A stretch of DNA of 64,000 nt from Streptomyces griseoincarnatus (GTDB lineage: Bacteria > Actinomycetota > Actinomycetes > Streptomycetales > Streptomycetaceae): contig BMTH01000005.1 of assembly GCA_014649575.1 (NCBI GenBank), positions 420,722-484,721 on the forward strand, given 5' to 3'. Shown piece after piece: positions 41,612 through 53,162 of this stretch (positions within the stretch are counted from its first letter, which is position 1; every line of letters starts with the position of its first letter). The notes beneath the pieces were generated by a model, which did no database searches, was not told where the DNA came from, and saw nothing but the letters and a program-made list of their open reading frames with translations. Both the position numbers and the translations under genes were made by a program.

Positions 41612-42415
41612 TCATGCCGTCGGCAGCCAGCCGACCTTCCCCGCCAGCAGCGCGTAGCCGACGAACGCGCCGATGTCGAGCAGCGTGTGCGCGGCCACCA
41701 GCGGCCCGACGCGTCCCCAGCGGCGGTACAAATACACGAAGACCACGCCCATGACCATGTTGCCGATGAAGCCGCCGATGCCCTGGTACAGGTGGTACGA
41801 CCCGCGCAGCACCGCGCTGCCCGCCATCGAGGCGGTGGGCGACCAGCCGAGCTGGTCGAGCCTGCGCAGCAGGTAGCCGACGACGACGACCTCTTCGAGG
41901 ATCGAGTTCTGCGCGGCCGACAGGATCAGCACGGGGTACTTCCACCACACCTCGGGCAGTGCCTCCGGCACCACGGTGAGGTTGAAGCCGAGCGCGCGCA
42001 CGGCGAGGTAGAAGGCGATGCCGCTGCTGCCGATGACCGCCGCGACCGCGGCGCCGCGGCCGAGGTCGGACCAGGGGCGGGTGCGGTCGAAGCCGAGGGT
42101 GCGCAGTCCGGCGCCCTCGCGCAGCAGCAGGTGCGCGACCAGGGCCACCGGCACCAGGGCGGTGGTGACACCGAACAGCTGCCAGGCCAGGTCCAGCCAG
42201 GGGCGGCCCGGCGCGGCCGAGGCGTTGAGGGTGGCCGCCTGGTCCTTCAGTCCGCCCGGCCTCGTGACCGAGCCGATGAAGCTGATCAGCGCCGACACTC
42301 CGCTCGCGCCGAGCGACAGCGCGAGGACGAGCAGTGTCTCGTCCCGCAGCGTCCTCCGCGAAAGGGTCCGCTCCGGACACGCATCGGCCCCCGGGCCCGC
42401 CGCCTCCGCCTGCAC
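41612..42415 (-). CDS. CPBP family intramembrane glutamic endopeptidase-like protein
   Basis: 267 residues from GTG 42415, which follows GGAGG by 5 bases; an ATG at 42427 has no RBS. Several membrane helices. Motif 1 is ILEEVVVVGYLLRRL, motif 2 SYHLYQG, motif 3 AAHTLLDIGAF. The usual EExxxR has V in place of R. Glutamates and both histidines are kept, so activity is possible. Actinobacterial members often act in envelope processes. Confidence 0.88.
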   Translation of the reverse strand: MQAEAAGPGADACPERTLSRRTLRDETLLVLALSLGASGVSALISFIGSVTRPGGLKDQAATLNASAAPGRPWLDLAWQLFGVTTALVPVALVAHLLLREGAGLRTLGFDRTRPWSDLGRGAAVAAVIGSSGIAFYLAVRALGFNLTVVPEALPEVWWKYPVLILSAAQNSILEEVVVVGYLLRRLDQLGWSPTASMAGSAVLRGSYHLYQGIGGFIGNMVMGVVFVYLYRRWGRVGPLVAAHTLLDIGAFVGYALLAGKVGWLPTA

Positions 42416-42514
42416 ACCTGCCTCCACATCACCGATCGGTCCGATCAGTATGAAGGCAGTACCTGTGGGGCGGGCCGCGGGTCCGGGGCGCCGATCAGTC
42501 CTCTCGCGCTCCGG

Positions 42515-44035
42515 TCAGGCCGTCGTCGGCACCGGTTCCGGCAGCCCGACCGGCCAGGTGTGCACGGGCTCGCCCCGCTTGGTCAGCTCGCGGTAGCGAC
42601 GGGTGGTGGCGGCCAGCGCCTCCTCCCGGCCGAGTCCCGCGTCCAGCGCCCGGTGGAAGGTCGCGGCCTGCCAGGACGCGCCGTTCACCCGGCGCCGGCA
42701 GCGCTCCTCGATCACCCCGAGGTACCGGTCCCGGTCGGCCGGCTCGATCCCCCAGGCGTCCAGCCCGGCCTCGGCGAGCGGCAGCAGCTCCTCCCGTACG
42801 AGGGTGACCGCGTCCACCTCGCCCAGGCCGCCGAGGCGTCCGCGCCGGGGCCAGGTGAAGCGGGCGTCGATGCCGTCCTTGCAGGCGGCGTCGAAGTTGG
42901 CGGCGGCGGCCTCGAACGGCAGCCGGCTCCACACCGGGCGGCTGTCCTCGGCGAGGGCGCGGACGAGTCCGTAGTAGAAGGCCGCGTTCGCGAGCACGTC
43001 GGTCACCGTGGGCCCGGCGGGCAGCACACGGTTCTCCACCCGCAGGTGGGGCACGCCGTCGGCGACGTCGTAGACGGGGCGGTTCCAGCGGTAGACGGTG
43101 CCGTTGTGCAGGACGAGTTCCGCGAGCGAGGGAACGCCGCCGGCGTCCAGCACCTCCAGCGGGTCCTCGTCGTCGCAGATGGGCAGGAGGGCCGGGAAGT
43201 AGCGCAGGTTCTCCTCGAAGAGGTCGAACGCCGAGGTCACCCAGCGCTCGCCGAACCAGGTGCGCGGCCGCACGCCCTGTGCCTGCAGCTCGGGCGGGCG
43301 GGTGTCGGTGGACTGCTGGAACAGCGGCGGCCGCGATTCGCGCCACAGCTCGCGGCCGAACAGGAACGGCGAGTTGGCGCCGACCGCGATCTGCGCGGCG
43401 GCGACCGCCTGCGCGGCGTTCCACACGTCCGGGAAGCGTTCCGGCGTGACCTGGAGGTGCAGCTGCACCGAGGTGCAGGCGGCCTCCGGGGCGATCGACT
43501 TCGAGGTGCACCTGAGGTGCTCCACGCCGTCGATGTCGAGGGTGAAGTCCTCGCCGCGCGCGGCCACGATCTGATCGTTGAGCAGCGCGTAGCGGTCGAC
43601 TGCGGAGAGGTTGGAGGAGACGAGGTCGTCGCGGTCCAGGGTCGGCAGGATGCCGATCATCACGATGCCCGCGTCCACCTCCCGGGCCTTGCGGTCGGCG
43701 TAGGAGAGCGAGGTGCGCAGTTCCTCGTCGAGCTGGTCGAAAACCCTCCCGCCCAGCCGGTGGGGTGCGATGTTCACTTCCAGGTTGAACATCGCGAGTT
43801 CCGTTTGGAAGTCCCGGCTCGCGATGCGTTCGAGGACTTGCGCATTCAACATTTTCGGCATGCCGTCGGCGCCCGCGAGATTGAGTTCGATCTCCAGCCC
43901 CATCAGGTTCCTGGGGCGGTCGAACCGCTTCTCCGTCAGGAGTCGCTCCAGGCCTGTCAGGCACCTGCGGAGCTTCTCGCGGTAGCGCTGGCGATCGGAC
44001 AGGTCGAACTGACCCGCCACGACCTTTTCCCCCAT
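42515..44035 (-). CDS. Glutamate-cysteine ligase family (GCS2) protein
   Basis: 506 residues with GGAGGG before the ATG. It contains LMGLEIELNLAGADGMPKML, LEVNIAPHRL, TSVQLHLQVTPERFPDVWNA and LRVENRVLPAGPTVTD, matching the carboxylate-amine ligase fold of GCS2/YbdK proteins. Streptomycetes make mycothiol rather than glutathione, so the product is open: ergothioneine-related gamma-glutamylcysteine or another gamma-glutamyl compound. It stands alone, with a long upstream gap. Confidence 0.88.
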   Translation of the reverse strand: MGEKVVAGQFDLSDRQRYREKLRRCLTGLERLLTEKRFDRPRNLMGLEIELNLAGADGMPKMLNAQVLERIASRDFQTELAMFNLEVNIAPHRLGGRVFDQLDEELRTSLSYADRKAREVDAGIVMIGILPTLDRDDLVSSNLSAVDRYALLNDQIVAARGEDFTLDIDGVEHLRCTSKSIAPEAACTSVQLHLQVTPERFPDVWNAAQAVAAAQIAVGANSPFLFGRELWRESRPPLFQQSTDTRPPELQAQGVRPRTWFGERWVTSAFDLFEENLRYFPALLPICDDEDPLEVLDAGGVPSLAELVLHNGTVYRWNRPVYDVADGVPHLRVENRVLPAGPTVTDVLANAAFYYGLVRALAEDSRPVWSRLPFEAAAANFDAACKDGIDARFTWPRRGRLGGLGEVDAVTLVREELLPLAEAGLDAWGIEPADRDRYLGVIEERCRRRVNGASWQAATFHRALDAGLGREEALAATTRRYRELTKRGEPVHTWPVGLPEPVPTTA

Positions 44036-44600
44036 CGAAGCGTCCCTCCTCGGATGGCGTACCGAAGATCGGCCGCCGGGGTCCCGGTCCACAAGCAAGG
44101 ATGCCCCGCGGATGCGATCGATAACGCCCCGGATCCGTGTGGCGCCCGCTACTCTTGTCGAGGTGTCCAGTGGCACATTCACGAGGCAATACGCGGGAAC
44201 GCGTATCACGGCACGGTTGCGAACTCGTGAAAAGCGCCGACCGGAATGGGCCGACCGCTCGGCGGTCCTTGCCCGAGGTCAGTGCGGTGAACCCTTTGGG
44301 AAATCGTCATCTTTTTCGCATATCGCCGACCTGAAATACCCTTGCCGGGACCGCCGGGGGAAGCTAGACGAAACATAGTCTCAACCCGTGTCGTATAAAC
44401 TCCCTTCACAAGGCAGAACCAGGTTGGCGCCCACGGTCGAGTGATCCAGCCGTGAGACGACGTGCGGCTCTCCTCACCCCCGTCTCCCGCTCAGACCCTC
44501 CGGGCCCCCGCCTCTCTGACCTTCGCGAGCTGACAGCGCCGTCCGCACCGCCACGCCCCGCCCTCGCGCCACTGTGCCTTCGAATGAGAGGCGACCCACC
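44036..44600. other. Long intergenic region, relatively AT-rich
   Basis: 565 bases between divergent genes. Bases about 44280-44420 are clearly AT-richer than the genes and include TTGCCGGGACCG and GTATAAACT stretches that could be promoter elements. Short frames here give no recognisable protein. It probably holds promoters for the ligase gene and the gene at 44601. Confidence 0.5.
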
Positions 44601-45185
44601 ATGCCGCTGCACGTACCTCCGGCTCCCGCGCCCGCACTGCGTTCCGTCCTGACCGCGCTCTCGTCTCCGACCGCCGTGCGGGACGCCCGAACTCCCTCCC
44701 TGCTCCGCGCACAAGGGCCCGCCTCGGCCGAACTCCCGCTGCCCGTGCACGTCCTCGACCGGGTCACCGCCGACGGCGAGACCTCGACGACGCTCGCCGG
44801 ATGGCGCTTCCTGATCCGCACCGGCGACCGCGCCGTCGCCGCGGCCGACACCGTGCTCACCGCCGACGGCTGGACCTTCTCCCGCTTCTTCGAGGGTCCG
44901 TACATCGCGTCCACCGAGCTGGCCCTGCGCCAGGCGGAGACGATGACGCAGCCGTACCAGCCCCGTCTGCTGTCGGTGCCCGGCCTCTACATGCTGGCGC
45001 TCTGGCTGCACGGCGACACCGAGGCGGACGGCGCCGCCGGCGGCCCGGCCGCCGCCGACCTGCTGGTGCCGCTCGCACCCGCCCCGCCCGGCATCGCCGC
45101 CCACCGGCCGCACCGGGTCACCGAACTGCTCCCGGTGCTCACCCACCGCGTGACGCCCACCCGGCTGCTCGGCTCACCCGCCTGA
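44601..45185 (+). CDS. Conserved hypothetical protein
   Basis: 194 residues. No domain is recognised. The core LDRVTADGETSTTLAGWRFL, then SRFFEGPYIASTELALRQAE and TQPYQPRLLSVPGLYMLALW, looks like a globular alpha/beta protein. The ATG at 44601 follows GAGAGG. The ending MLALWLHG...LVPLAPAPP is common in streptomycete proteins of unknown function. A terminator follows. Confidence 0.75.
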   Translation: MPLHVPPAPAPALRSVLTALSSPTAVRDARTPSLLRAQGPASAELPLPVHVLDRVTADGETSTTLAGWRFLIRTGDRAVAAADTVLTADGWTFSRFFEGPYIASTELALRQAETMTQPYQPRLLSVPGLYMLALWLHGDTEADGAAGGPAAADLLVPLAPAPPGIAAHRPHRVTELLPVLTHRVTPTRLLGSPA

Positions 45186-45199
45186 CCCGCCCGCTTCCG

Positions 45200-45230
45200 C
45201 ACCCCGTCGCCCCACCCGGGTGGCGGGGTG
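45200..45230 (+). terminator. Hairpin after the gene at 44601
   Basis: CACCCCG (45200-45206) pairs with CGGGGTG (45224-45230), and an inner CCACCCGGGTGG palindrome extends the structure. It lies 15 bases past the stop. Confidence 0.65.
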
Positions 45231-45516
45231 CGTGCATGTCGGGTGACAGGGCGTACGCATGTGCGGACTAGTCCCGTCCGGCCACTGCGAACCACCCGAA
45301 AGGACAGTGCAGTTGGGGTGAACCGTCCGCGTGGGTGACGCGTCATGAACCTGTGAGGAGCGGTGCCGCGAAATGCCTGCGGATCCTCGTCCGCGGGGCA
45401 ACACTGGATCCCGACCGACTTCATCACCACGGGGGGCGGCCATGAACGACGATTCACGCCGCGCAACTGACACGACAGCCCACACACAGGCCATCACAGA
45501 GCGAAAGAACCCACCC
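45231..45516. other. Intergenic leader before the DUF5999 gene
   Basis: About 290 bases. An ATG at 45442 with GGGGGG upstream is in frame with the downstream gene and would add 25 residues (MNDDSRRATDTTAHTQ...). The extension looks non-conserved. No RNA element was recognised. Confidence 0.45.
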
Positions 45517-45717
45517 ATGTGCCAGCACCAGTCACCGTGCCCGTCAGCCGACTCCGCCGACCGGGAATCCGCCCGTCTCGTGGCGCACCACCCGGAGCAG
45601 GGCTGGAGCCTGCTGTGCAACGGTGTCGTGCTCTTCGAGGACACCGGTGAACTCCTGCCCGACGGCAGCGTCATCGCCCCGCAGCGGTCCCTGGACGTCA
45701 CGCTGACGTCCGCCTGA
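45517..45717 (+). CDS. DUF5999 family small protein
   Basis: 66 residues from MCQHQSPCPSADSADRESAR to the conserved GWSLLCNGVVLFEDTGELLP. Two N-terminal cysteines and a third at about 34 could bind metal. The family is widespread in Streptomyces without known function. The internal ATG is preferred because the conserved part begins there. Confidence 0.82.
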   Translation: MCQHQSPCPSADSADRESARLVAHHPEQGWSLLCNGVVLFEDTGELLPDGSVIAPQRSLDVTLTSA

Positions 45718-46011
45718 GCACGACCGGGCGGGACGGGGCCGCCCGGGGAACCACAGGGGCCGGACCGCGAGGCGACGCGTCCGCGACCCGGCCCCGAAGC
45801 CTCTGCACGGCTCCTCACCCACCGTGGCCCGGCGAACGGGCACGGTGACGGCCGCAGCGCCGCTCGCACAGTGCTCCGCCTCGCCCGCGGCGAACAGCCG
45901 GACCCGCCCCGCGTGGAACCCGGCACCCGCCTGGTCGTGCGGGCGAGCACCGCGCCGCCCCCGTCGTAGCCGCCACGTCCACGGCGGGAGCCGCGCCTTA
46001 TCGTGACCGGC

Positions 46012-46407
46012 ATGCAGTCCTACACGATCGGCCAGGCAGCGCGGCTGCTCGGCGTCAGCCCGGACACCGCGCGCCGCTGGGCGGACGCGGGACGCCTCAC
46101 CACCCGCCGCGACGACGCCGGACGCCGGGTGGTGGACGGCCGCGACCTGGCGGCGTTCTCCGTCGAGCTGGCCAAGTCGGCCACGGACGATGAGGACACC
46201 CCGTACACCTCGGCCCGGAACGCGTTCCCCGGCATCGTCACGGCGATCAAGCTCGGCGACGTCGCCGCCCAGGTGGAGATCCAGGCAGGCGCCCACCGGC
46301 TGGTCTCGCTGCTCACGCGGGAGGCGGTCGAGGAACTGGGCCTGGAGGTCGGAATGGAGGCCACGGCCCGGGTGAAGTCGACAAACGTGCATATCGACCG
46401 CACCTGA
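46012..46407 (+). CDS. HTH-Mop (TOBE) molybdate-responsive regulator
   Basis: 131 residues. Residues about 3-45 are a MerR/excisionase-like HTH (YTIGQAARLLGVSPDTARRW). Residues about 65-130 are a Mop/TOBE domain (ARNAFPGIVTAIKLGDVAAQ, EELGLEVGMEATARVKSTNV). Such one-domain-each proteins act like ModE. It is directly upstream of modABC and in the same direction, so it likely represses them when molybdate is bound. GTG 46003 is an alternative start. Confidence 0.9.
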   Translation: MQSYTIGQAARLLGVSPDTARRWADAGRLTTRRDDAGRRVVDGRDLAAFSVELAKSATDDEDTPYTSARNAFPGIVTAIKLGDVAAQVEIQAGAHRLVSLLTREAVEELGLEVGMEATARVKSTNVHIDRT

Positions 46408-46425
46408 GCACGGTCTTCGTCAAGT

Positions 46426-46499
46426 CGCACATGCGAGCCTGTGGCCTGCCACTGCCTCGCTCATACGAAGGGACAGGTGCTCTTCACCTCGCAGATGCG
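46426..46499. promoter_or_regulatory. Candidate operator in front of modA
   Basis: CGCACATGCGAG (46426-46437) and CTCGCAGATGCG (46488-46499) are inverted copies matching at 10 of 12 positions, spaced about 50 bases apart in the gap before modA. Another stem, CCGCGGG/CCCGCGG, follows at about 46517-46538. Confidence 0.4.
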
Positions 46500-46565
46500 T
46501 CATGATGGAGCAACCCGCGGGGTGAGCCTCCCGCGGACGCCCGCCGACGCGAGGGAGTGCACCGG

Positions 46566-47333
46566 ATGATCCGTTCCGCCCGCCTGGCCGCCCTCGTGCT
46601 CCTCGTCTCCCTCGGACTCGGCGCCTGTTCCTCGTCGGGCGGCGGCGACGGCAGCCCCGGCGGCACCGTGACCGTCTTCGCCGCCGCCTCGCTGAAGGAG
46701 AGCTTCACGGAGCTGGGCGACCGCTTCGAGGAGGAACACCCGGGCACCGGGGTGACCTTCAACTTCAACGGCAGCGACTCCCTGGCCGCTGGCATCGTGG
46801 GCGGCGCCCCCGCCGACGTCTTCGCCGCCGCCAGCCCCTCCACGATGGCCCGCGTGACGGACGAGAGGCTCACGGCGGACGCCCCGGTCACCTTCGCGCG
46901 CAACCGCCTGGCCATCGCCACCGCCCCCGGCAACCCGCACGGCATCGGCTCCCTGAAGGACCTGGCCGCCCCCGGCCTGAAGGTCGTGCTCTGCGACGAG
47001 ACCGTGCCCTGCGGCGCCGCCGCCCGCAAGGCCCTCGCGGCGGCCGGGGCCGACGTCACGCCCGCCTCCTACGAGCAGGACGTGAAGAGCGCCCTGACCA
47101 AGGTGCGGCTCGACGAGGCGGACGCCGCCGTCGTGTACCGCACGGATGTGAGGGCGGCCGGTGACACAGTGGACGGCGTGGACTTCCCGGAGGCCGCGCA
47201 GGCCGTCAACGACTATCCGATCGCCCGGCTCGAAAAGGCTCCCAACGCCCCGGCCGCGGACGCCTTCATCGCGTTCGTGATGTCACCGGAGGGGCGGAAG
47301 GTGCTCGGGAAGGCCGGTTTCCTCGCGCCGTGA
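46566..47333 (+). CDS. modA: Molybdate ABC transporter substrate-binding lipoprotein
   Basis: 255 residues. A signal peptide ends in the lipobox LGAC. The ModA pattern follows: VTVFAAASLKESFTELGDRF, FNFNGSDSLAAGIVGGAPAD, VFAAAS and a C-terminal DAFIAFVMSPEGRKVL. It binds molybdate or tungstate outside the cell and delivers it to ModBC. ATG 46566 lies 8 bases behind AGGGAG. The stop overlaps modB (GTGA). Confidence 0.96.
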   Translation: MIRSARLAALVLLVSLGLGACSSSGGGDGSPGGTVTVFAAASLKESFTELGDRFEEEHPGTGVTFNFNGSDSLAAGIVGGAPADVFAAASPSTMARVTDERLTADAPVTFARNRLAIATAPGNPHGIGSLKDLAAPGLKVVLCDETVPCGAAARKALAAAGADVTPASYEQDVKSALTKVRLDEADAAVVYRTDVRAAGDTVDGVDFPEAAQAVNDYPIARLEKAPNAPAADAFIAFVMSPEGRKVLGKAGFLAP

Positions 47334-48163
47334 CCAGCACCGCCCAGGACACCCCCCGCAAGGCCCGCCGCTCCCGCGCCCCCGGCCGCGGTGTCCCGCT
47401 CGCCCTCCTCGCGCCCGCCCTGATCGGCCTGGCGTTCCTCCTGGTGCCGCTGCTCGCCCTCGTCGTACGGGCGCCCTGGCGCGACCTGCCCGAGCAGCTG
47501 ACCAGCCCCGCCGTGTGGGACGCGCTGCGCCTGTCGCTGGTCTGCGCGACCACCGCGACCGCGCTGAGCCTGGTCGTCGGGGTGCCGCTGGCCTGGCTGC
47601 TGGCCCGCACCGACTTCCCCGGGCGGAGCCTGGTGCGCGCCCTGGTGACCCTGCCGCTGGTGCTGCCGCCGGTGGTCGGCGGTGTCGCCCTGCTGCTGGC
47701 GCTGGGCCGCAACGGCGTCGTGGGCCGCTGGCTCGACGAGTGGTTCGGCGTCACCCTGCCGTTCACCACCGCCGGTGTCGTCCTCGCGGAGACCTTCGTC
47801 GCGCTGCCGTTCCTGGTGATCAGCGTCGAGGGCACGCTGCGGGCCGCCGACCCGCGGTTCGAGGAGGCCGCGGCCACCCTGGGCGCGTCCCGCTTCACCG
47901 CGTTCCGCCGGGTCACCCTGCCGCTGATCGCTCCGGGCGTCGCGGCGGGCGCCGTGCTGGCCTGGGCCCGGGCGCTCGGCGAGTTCGGCGCGACGATCAC
48001 CTTCGCCGGGAACTTCCCGGGCCGCACCCAGACGATGCCGCTCGCGGTCTACCTGGCCCTGCAGAACGATCCGGCCGCCGCGATCGCCCTCAGCCTCGTG
48101 CTGCTCGCGGTGTCCGTGGCCGTGCTGGCGGGGCTGCGCGACCGCTGGACGAGGGCCGTCTGA
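47330..48163 (+). CDS. modB: Molybdate ABC transporter permease
   Basis: 277 residues with about six membrane helices. The permease signature EAAATLGASRFTAFRRVTLP is the loop contacting the ATPase, and ARALGEFGATITFAGNFPGR is specific for ModB/CysT-type permeases. The GTG start overlaps the modA stop. Confidence 0.96.
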   Translation: MTSTAQDTPRKARRSRAPGRGVPLALLAPALIGLAFLLVPLLALVVRAPWRDLPEQLTSPAVWDALRLSLVCATTATALSLVVGVPLAWLLARTDFPGRSLVRALVTLPLVLPPVVGGVALLLALGRNGVVGRWLDEWFGVTLPFTTAGVVLAETFVALPFLVISVEGTLRAADPRFEEAAATLGASRFTAFRRVTLPLIAPGVAAGAVLAWARALGEFGATITFAGNFPGRTQTMPLAVYLALQNDPAAAIALSLVLLAVSVAVLAGLRDRWTRAV

Positions 48164-48166
48164 CCC

Positions 48167-49225
48167 ATGACGACACACCCGGCACCCCAGGGCCTGGACG
48201 CCCACCTCGTCGTCGAACGCGGCTCCTTCCGCCTCGACATCACGCTCACGGCCGCCCCCGGTGACGTGGTCGCCCTGCTCGGCCCGAACGGGGCGGGCAA
48301 GACCACGGCCCTGCGCGCCCTGGCAGGGCTCGCGCCCCTCACCGACGGCCGTCTGCGCCTGGACGGCAGGGATCTCGCCCGCACCCCGCCCGAGTCCCGT
48401 CCGGTGGGCGTCGTCTTCCAGGACTACCTGCTCTTCCCGCACCTCACCGCCCTCGACAACGTGGCGTTCGGCCCACGCTGCCGCGGCGCCGACAGGAGCG
48501 AGGCCCGTACACGGGCCGCCGCGTGGCTGGAGCGGATGGGGCTGGCCGCGCACATGGGCGCCAAGCCCAAGCGGCTCTCCGGCGGCCAGGCCCAGCGTGT
48601 CGCGCTCGCCCGCGCCCTGGCCACCGACCCGCGCCTGCTGCTCCTGGACGAGCCCCTCGCCGCTCTCGACGCCCGCACCCGCCTCGAGGTCCGGGCACAA
48701 CTGCGCCGCCACCTCGCCGACTTCGAGGCCGTCGCGGTCCTGGTGACGCACGACCCGCTGGACGCGATGGTGCTGGCCGACCGGCTGGTCGTCGTGGAGC
48801 ACGGCCGCGTGGTGCAGGAGGGCGCCCCCGCCGACATCGCCCGCCACCCGCGCACCGAGTACATCGCCCAGCTCGTCGGCCTGAACCTGTACCGCGGCCG
48901 GGCGGACGGCCACACCGTACGGCTCGACGCGGGACCGGAGGTGAGCACCACGGAGAACCTGTCGGGGCCCGCGTTCGTCGCGTTCCCGCCCGGCGCGGTC
49001 ACCCTGTACCGGGACCGGCCGACCGGCTCCAGCGCGCGCAATCTGTGGCGCTGCGAGGTGGCGGGACTGGAGAGCCACGGCGACCAGATCCGCGTGGAGC
49101 TGACCGGTGAACTGCCCCTCGCCGCCGACCTCACCGCCGTCGCCGTGGCCGAACTGGGCCTGCACACGGGCGCACCCGTCTGGGCGGCGGTGAAGGCCAC
49201 GCAGACGCACGCCTACCCCGCCTGA
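48167..49225 (+). CDS. modC: Molybdate ABC transporter ATP-binding protein
   Basis: 352 residues. Walker A is LLGPNGAGKTT, Q-loop VVFQDYLLFPHL, signature LSGGQAQRVALARAL, Walker B LLLLDEPL, and switch VTHDP. The C-terminal 100 residues fit a Mop/TOBE-type regulatory domain. It starts 4 bases after modB and completes the operon. Confidence 0.96.
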   Translation: MTTHPAPQGLDAHLVVERGSFRLDITLTAAPGDVVALLGPNGAGKTTALRALAGLAPLTDGRLRLDGRDLARTPPESRPVGVVFQDYLLFPHLTALDNVAFGPRCRGADRSEARTRAAAWLERMGLAAHMGAKPKRLSGGQAQRVALARALATDPRLLLLDEPLAALDARTRLEVRAQLRRHLADFEAVAVLVTHDPLDAMVLADRLVVVEHGRVVQEGAPADIARHPRTEYIAQLVGLNLYRGRADGHTVRLDAGPEVSTTENLSGPAFVAFPPGAVTLYRDRPTGSSARNLWRCEVAGLESHGDQIRVELTGELPLAADLTAVAVAELGLHTGAPVWAAVKATQTHAYPA

Positions 49226-49247
49226 CGCACCCCCTTGGTGACGTGGA

Positions 49248-49278
49248 GGGCCCCGCCCGGATCGCCCGGGCGGGGCCC
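49248..49278. terminator. Bidirectional terminator between modC and gcvP
   Basis: GGGCCCCGCCCGG and CCGGGCGGGGCCC form a perfect 13-bp stem around ATCGC, centred in the 70-base gap between convergent stops. Confidence 0.88.
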
Positions 49279-49295
49279 CTTCACTTCCGCGTGGG

Positions 49296-52181
<2,886 letters not shown>

Positions 52182-52260
52182 TGAGGAGGCCTCCTGGTCC
52201 GACGACCTTCGAGGGGCACCACGGCGCAGGTGCCCGGACGGCCTCCCCCTCTGTCATCTC
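52182..52260 (-). promoter_or_regulatory. Expression platform between glycine riboswitch and gcvP
   Basis: 79 bases. They contain the palindrome AGGAGGCCTCCT (52185-52196) covering the ribosome binding site, and CCGGGCACC/GGTGC stretches that could pair alternatively. There is no U-tract terminator, so control may be at translation initiation. This is inference. Confidence 0.5.
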
Positions 52261-52440
52261 AACCTGAGAGTTTCACCGGGACGCCGCTGGCGCTCCGGTT
52301 TTCACCGTCGGTGAGAGCGGAAGCCGTCGACACCCGCCCTGCTTTCCAGAGTGACCTCGTCCGTGCGGTACGTGTGCCTGAGAGATTCCGGGGAGGATTT
52401 GCTCCTTCGGCGCCTCCGGTGGTGCCTGGAGGACTCTCCC
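52261..52440 (-). ncRNA. Tandem glycine riboswitch (gcvT class)
   Basis: On the minus strand, aptamer 1 (about 52375-52440) runs from GGGAGAGTCCTCC through GCCGAAGGAGCAAATCCTCC to GGAATCTCTCAGGCAC. Aptamer 2 (about 52261-52356) runs from GTCACTCTGGAAAGC through ACCGACGGTGAAAACC to GGTGAAACTCTCAGGTT. These match the conserved cores of both halves of glycine riboswitches. It precedes gcvP by 79 bases. In Streptomyces such switches turn on glycine cleavage when glycine is high. Confidence 0.95.
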
Positions 52441-52564
52441 GCACGGGGTCAGCGGCCGTTGCCAGCGTACCAGCGAGGTCCGGACCCCGGCCTTCGAGTG
52501 GCCGTTCCGCCGATTGTGCCTTTCTGTAGTGCCATCGGATGAGTTTGCTACGAGTGGAGGGCCC

Positions 52565-52930
52565 GTGCAGACGGACATCGACCCGCGTCACCTCATCGGC
52601 CGCAAGGCGTACGACCGCAACGGCACCCGCATCGGCACGATCGACGAGGTCTACCTCGACGACGCCACCGGCGTGCCGGAGTGGGCGGCGATACGCACCG
52701 GCCTGTTCAGCCGGGACGCCTTCGTGCCCCTGGAACCCAGCGAGCTGATCGACGGAGCCCTGCACGTGCCGTTCGAACGGTCCCTCATCAAGGACGCGCC
52801 GGACTTCGGCGTCGGCCGCCATCTGTCCCCGGAGCAGGAGCTCCAGCTGTACCACCACTACGGCCTGGACGTGGGCCCCCCTCCCCCGCTCCCGGACCAC
52901 GACTTCGGCAAGCTGGCGGGCCAGGAGTGA
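52565..52930 (+). CDS. PRC-barrel domain protein
   Basis: 121 residues from GTG 52565 with GGAGGG upstream. The PRC-barrel spans about residues 4-75 (HLIGRKAYDRNGTRIGTIDE, VYLDDATGVPEWAAI). The tail SPEQELQLYHHYGLDV is often seen in actinobacterial members. Such domains bind RNA or proteins; its role here is unknown. Transcribed away from gcvP. Confidence 0.88.
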   Translation: MQTDIDPRHLIGRKAYDRNGTRIGTIDEVYLDDATGVPEWAAIRTGLFSRDAFVPLEPSELIDGALHVPFERSLIKDAPDFGVGRHLSPEQELQLYHHYGLDVGPPPPLPDHDFGKLAGQE

Positions 52931-53162
52931 CCGACACGGCCAAGGGCGGTGGTACGTCACGACCTTCCGCCCCACCGTCCCGCCCCGGCCGCGCCCCGGT
53001 CCGGGTGACGGCGTCCGGCCCGCAGCCTCGGCTCCACCGCCCGCGCCGGGGCACGTCGGTCACGCGGAAGCCCAGGACCGGCCCGCGGCGCATCGCCGGG
53101 AGCAGCGCAGCTCCGTCAGGCGGCCGTGTCTCACGGTGGACCGCCAGGGCCCAGCCCGCGGT
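52931..53162. other. Intergenic, no gene seen
   Basis: The part of the PRC-dinB gap to the left of the ABC-ATPase remnant. Open frames are noise-like. A continuation of the remnant is possible but not recognisable. Confidence 0.45.
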
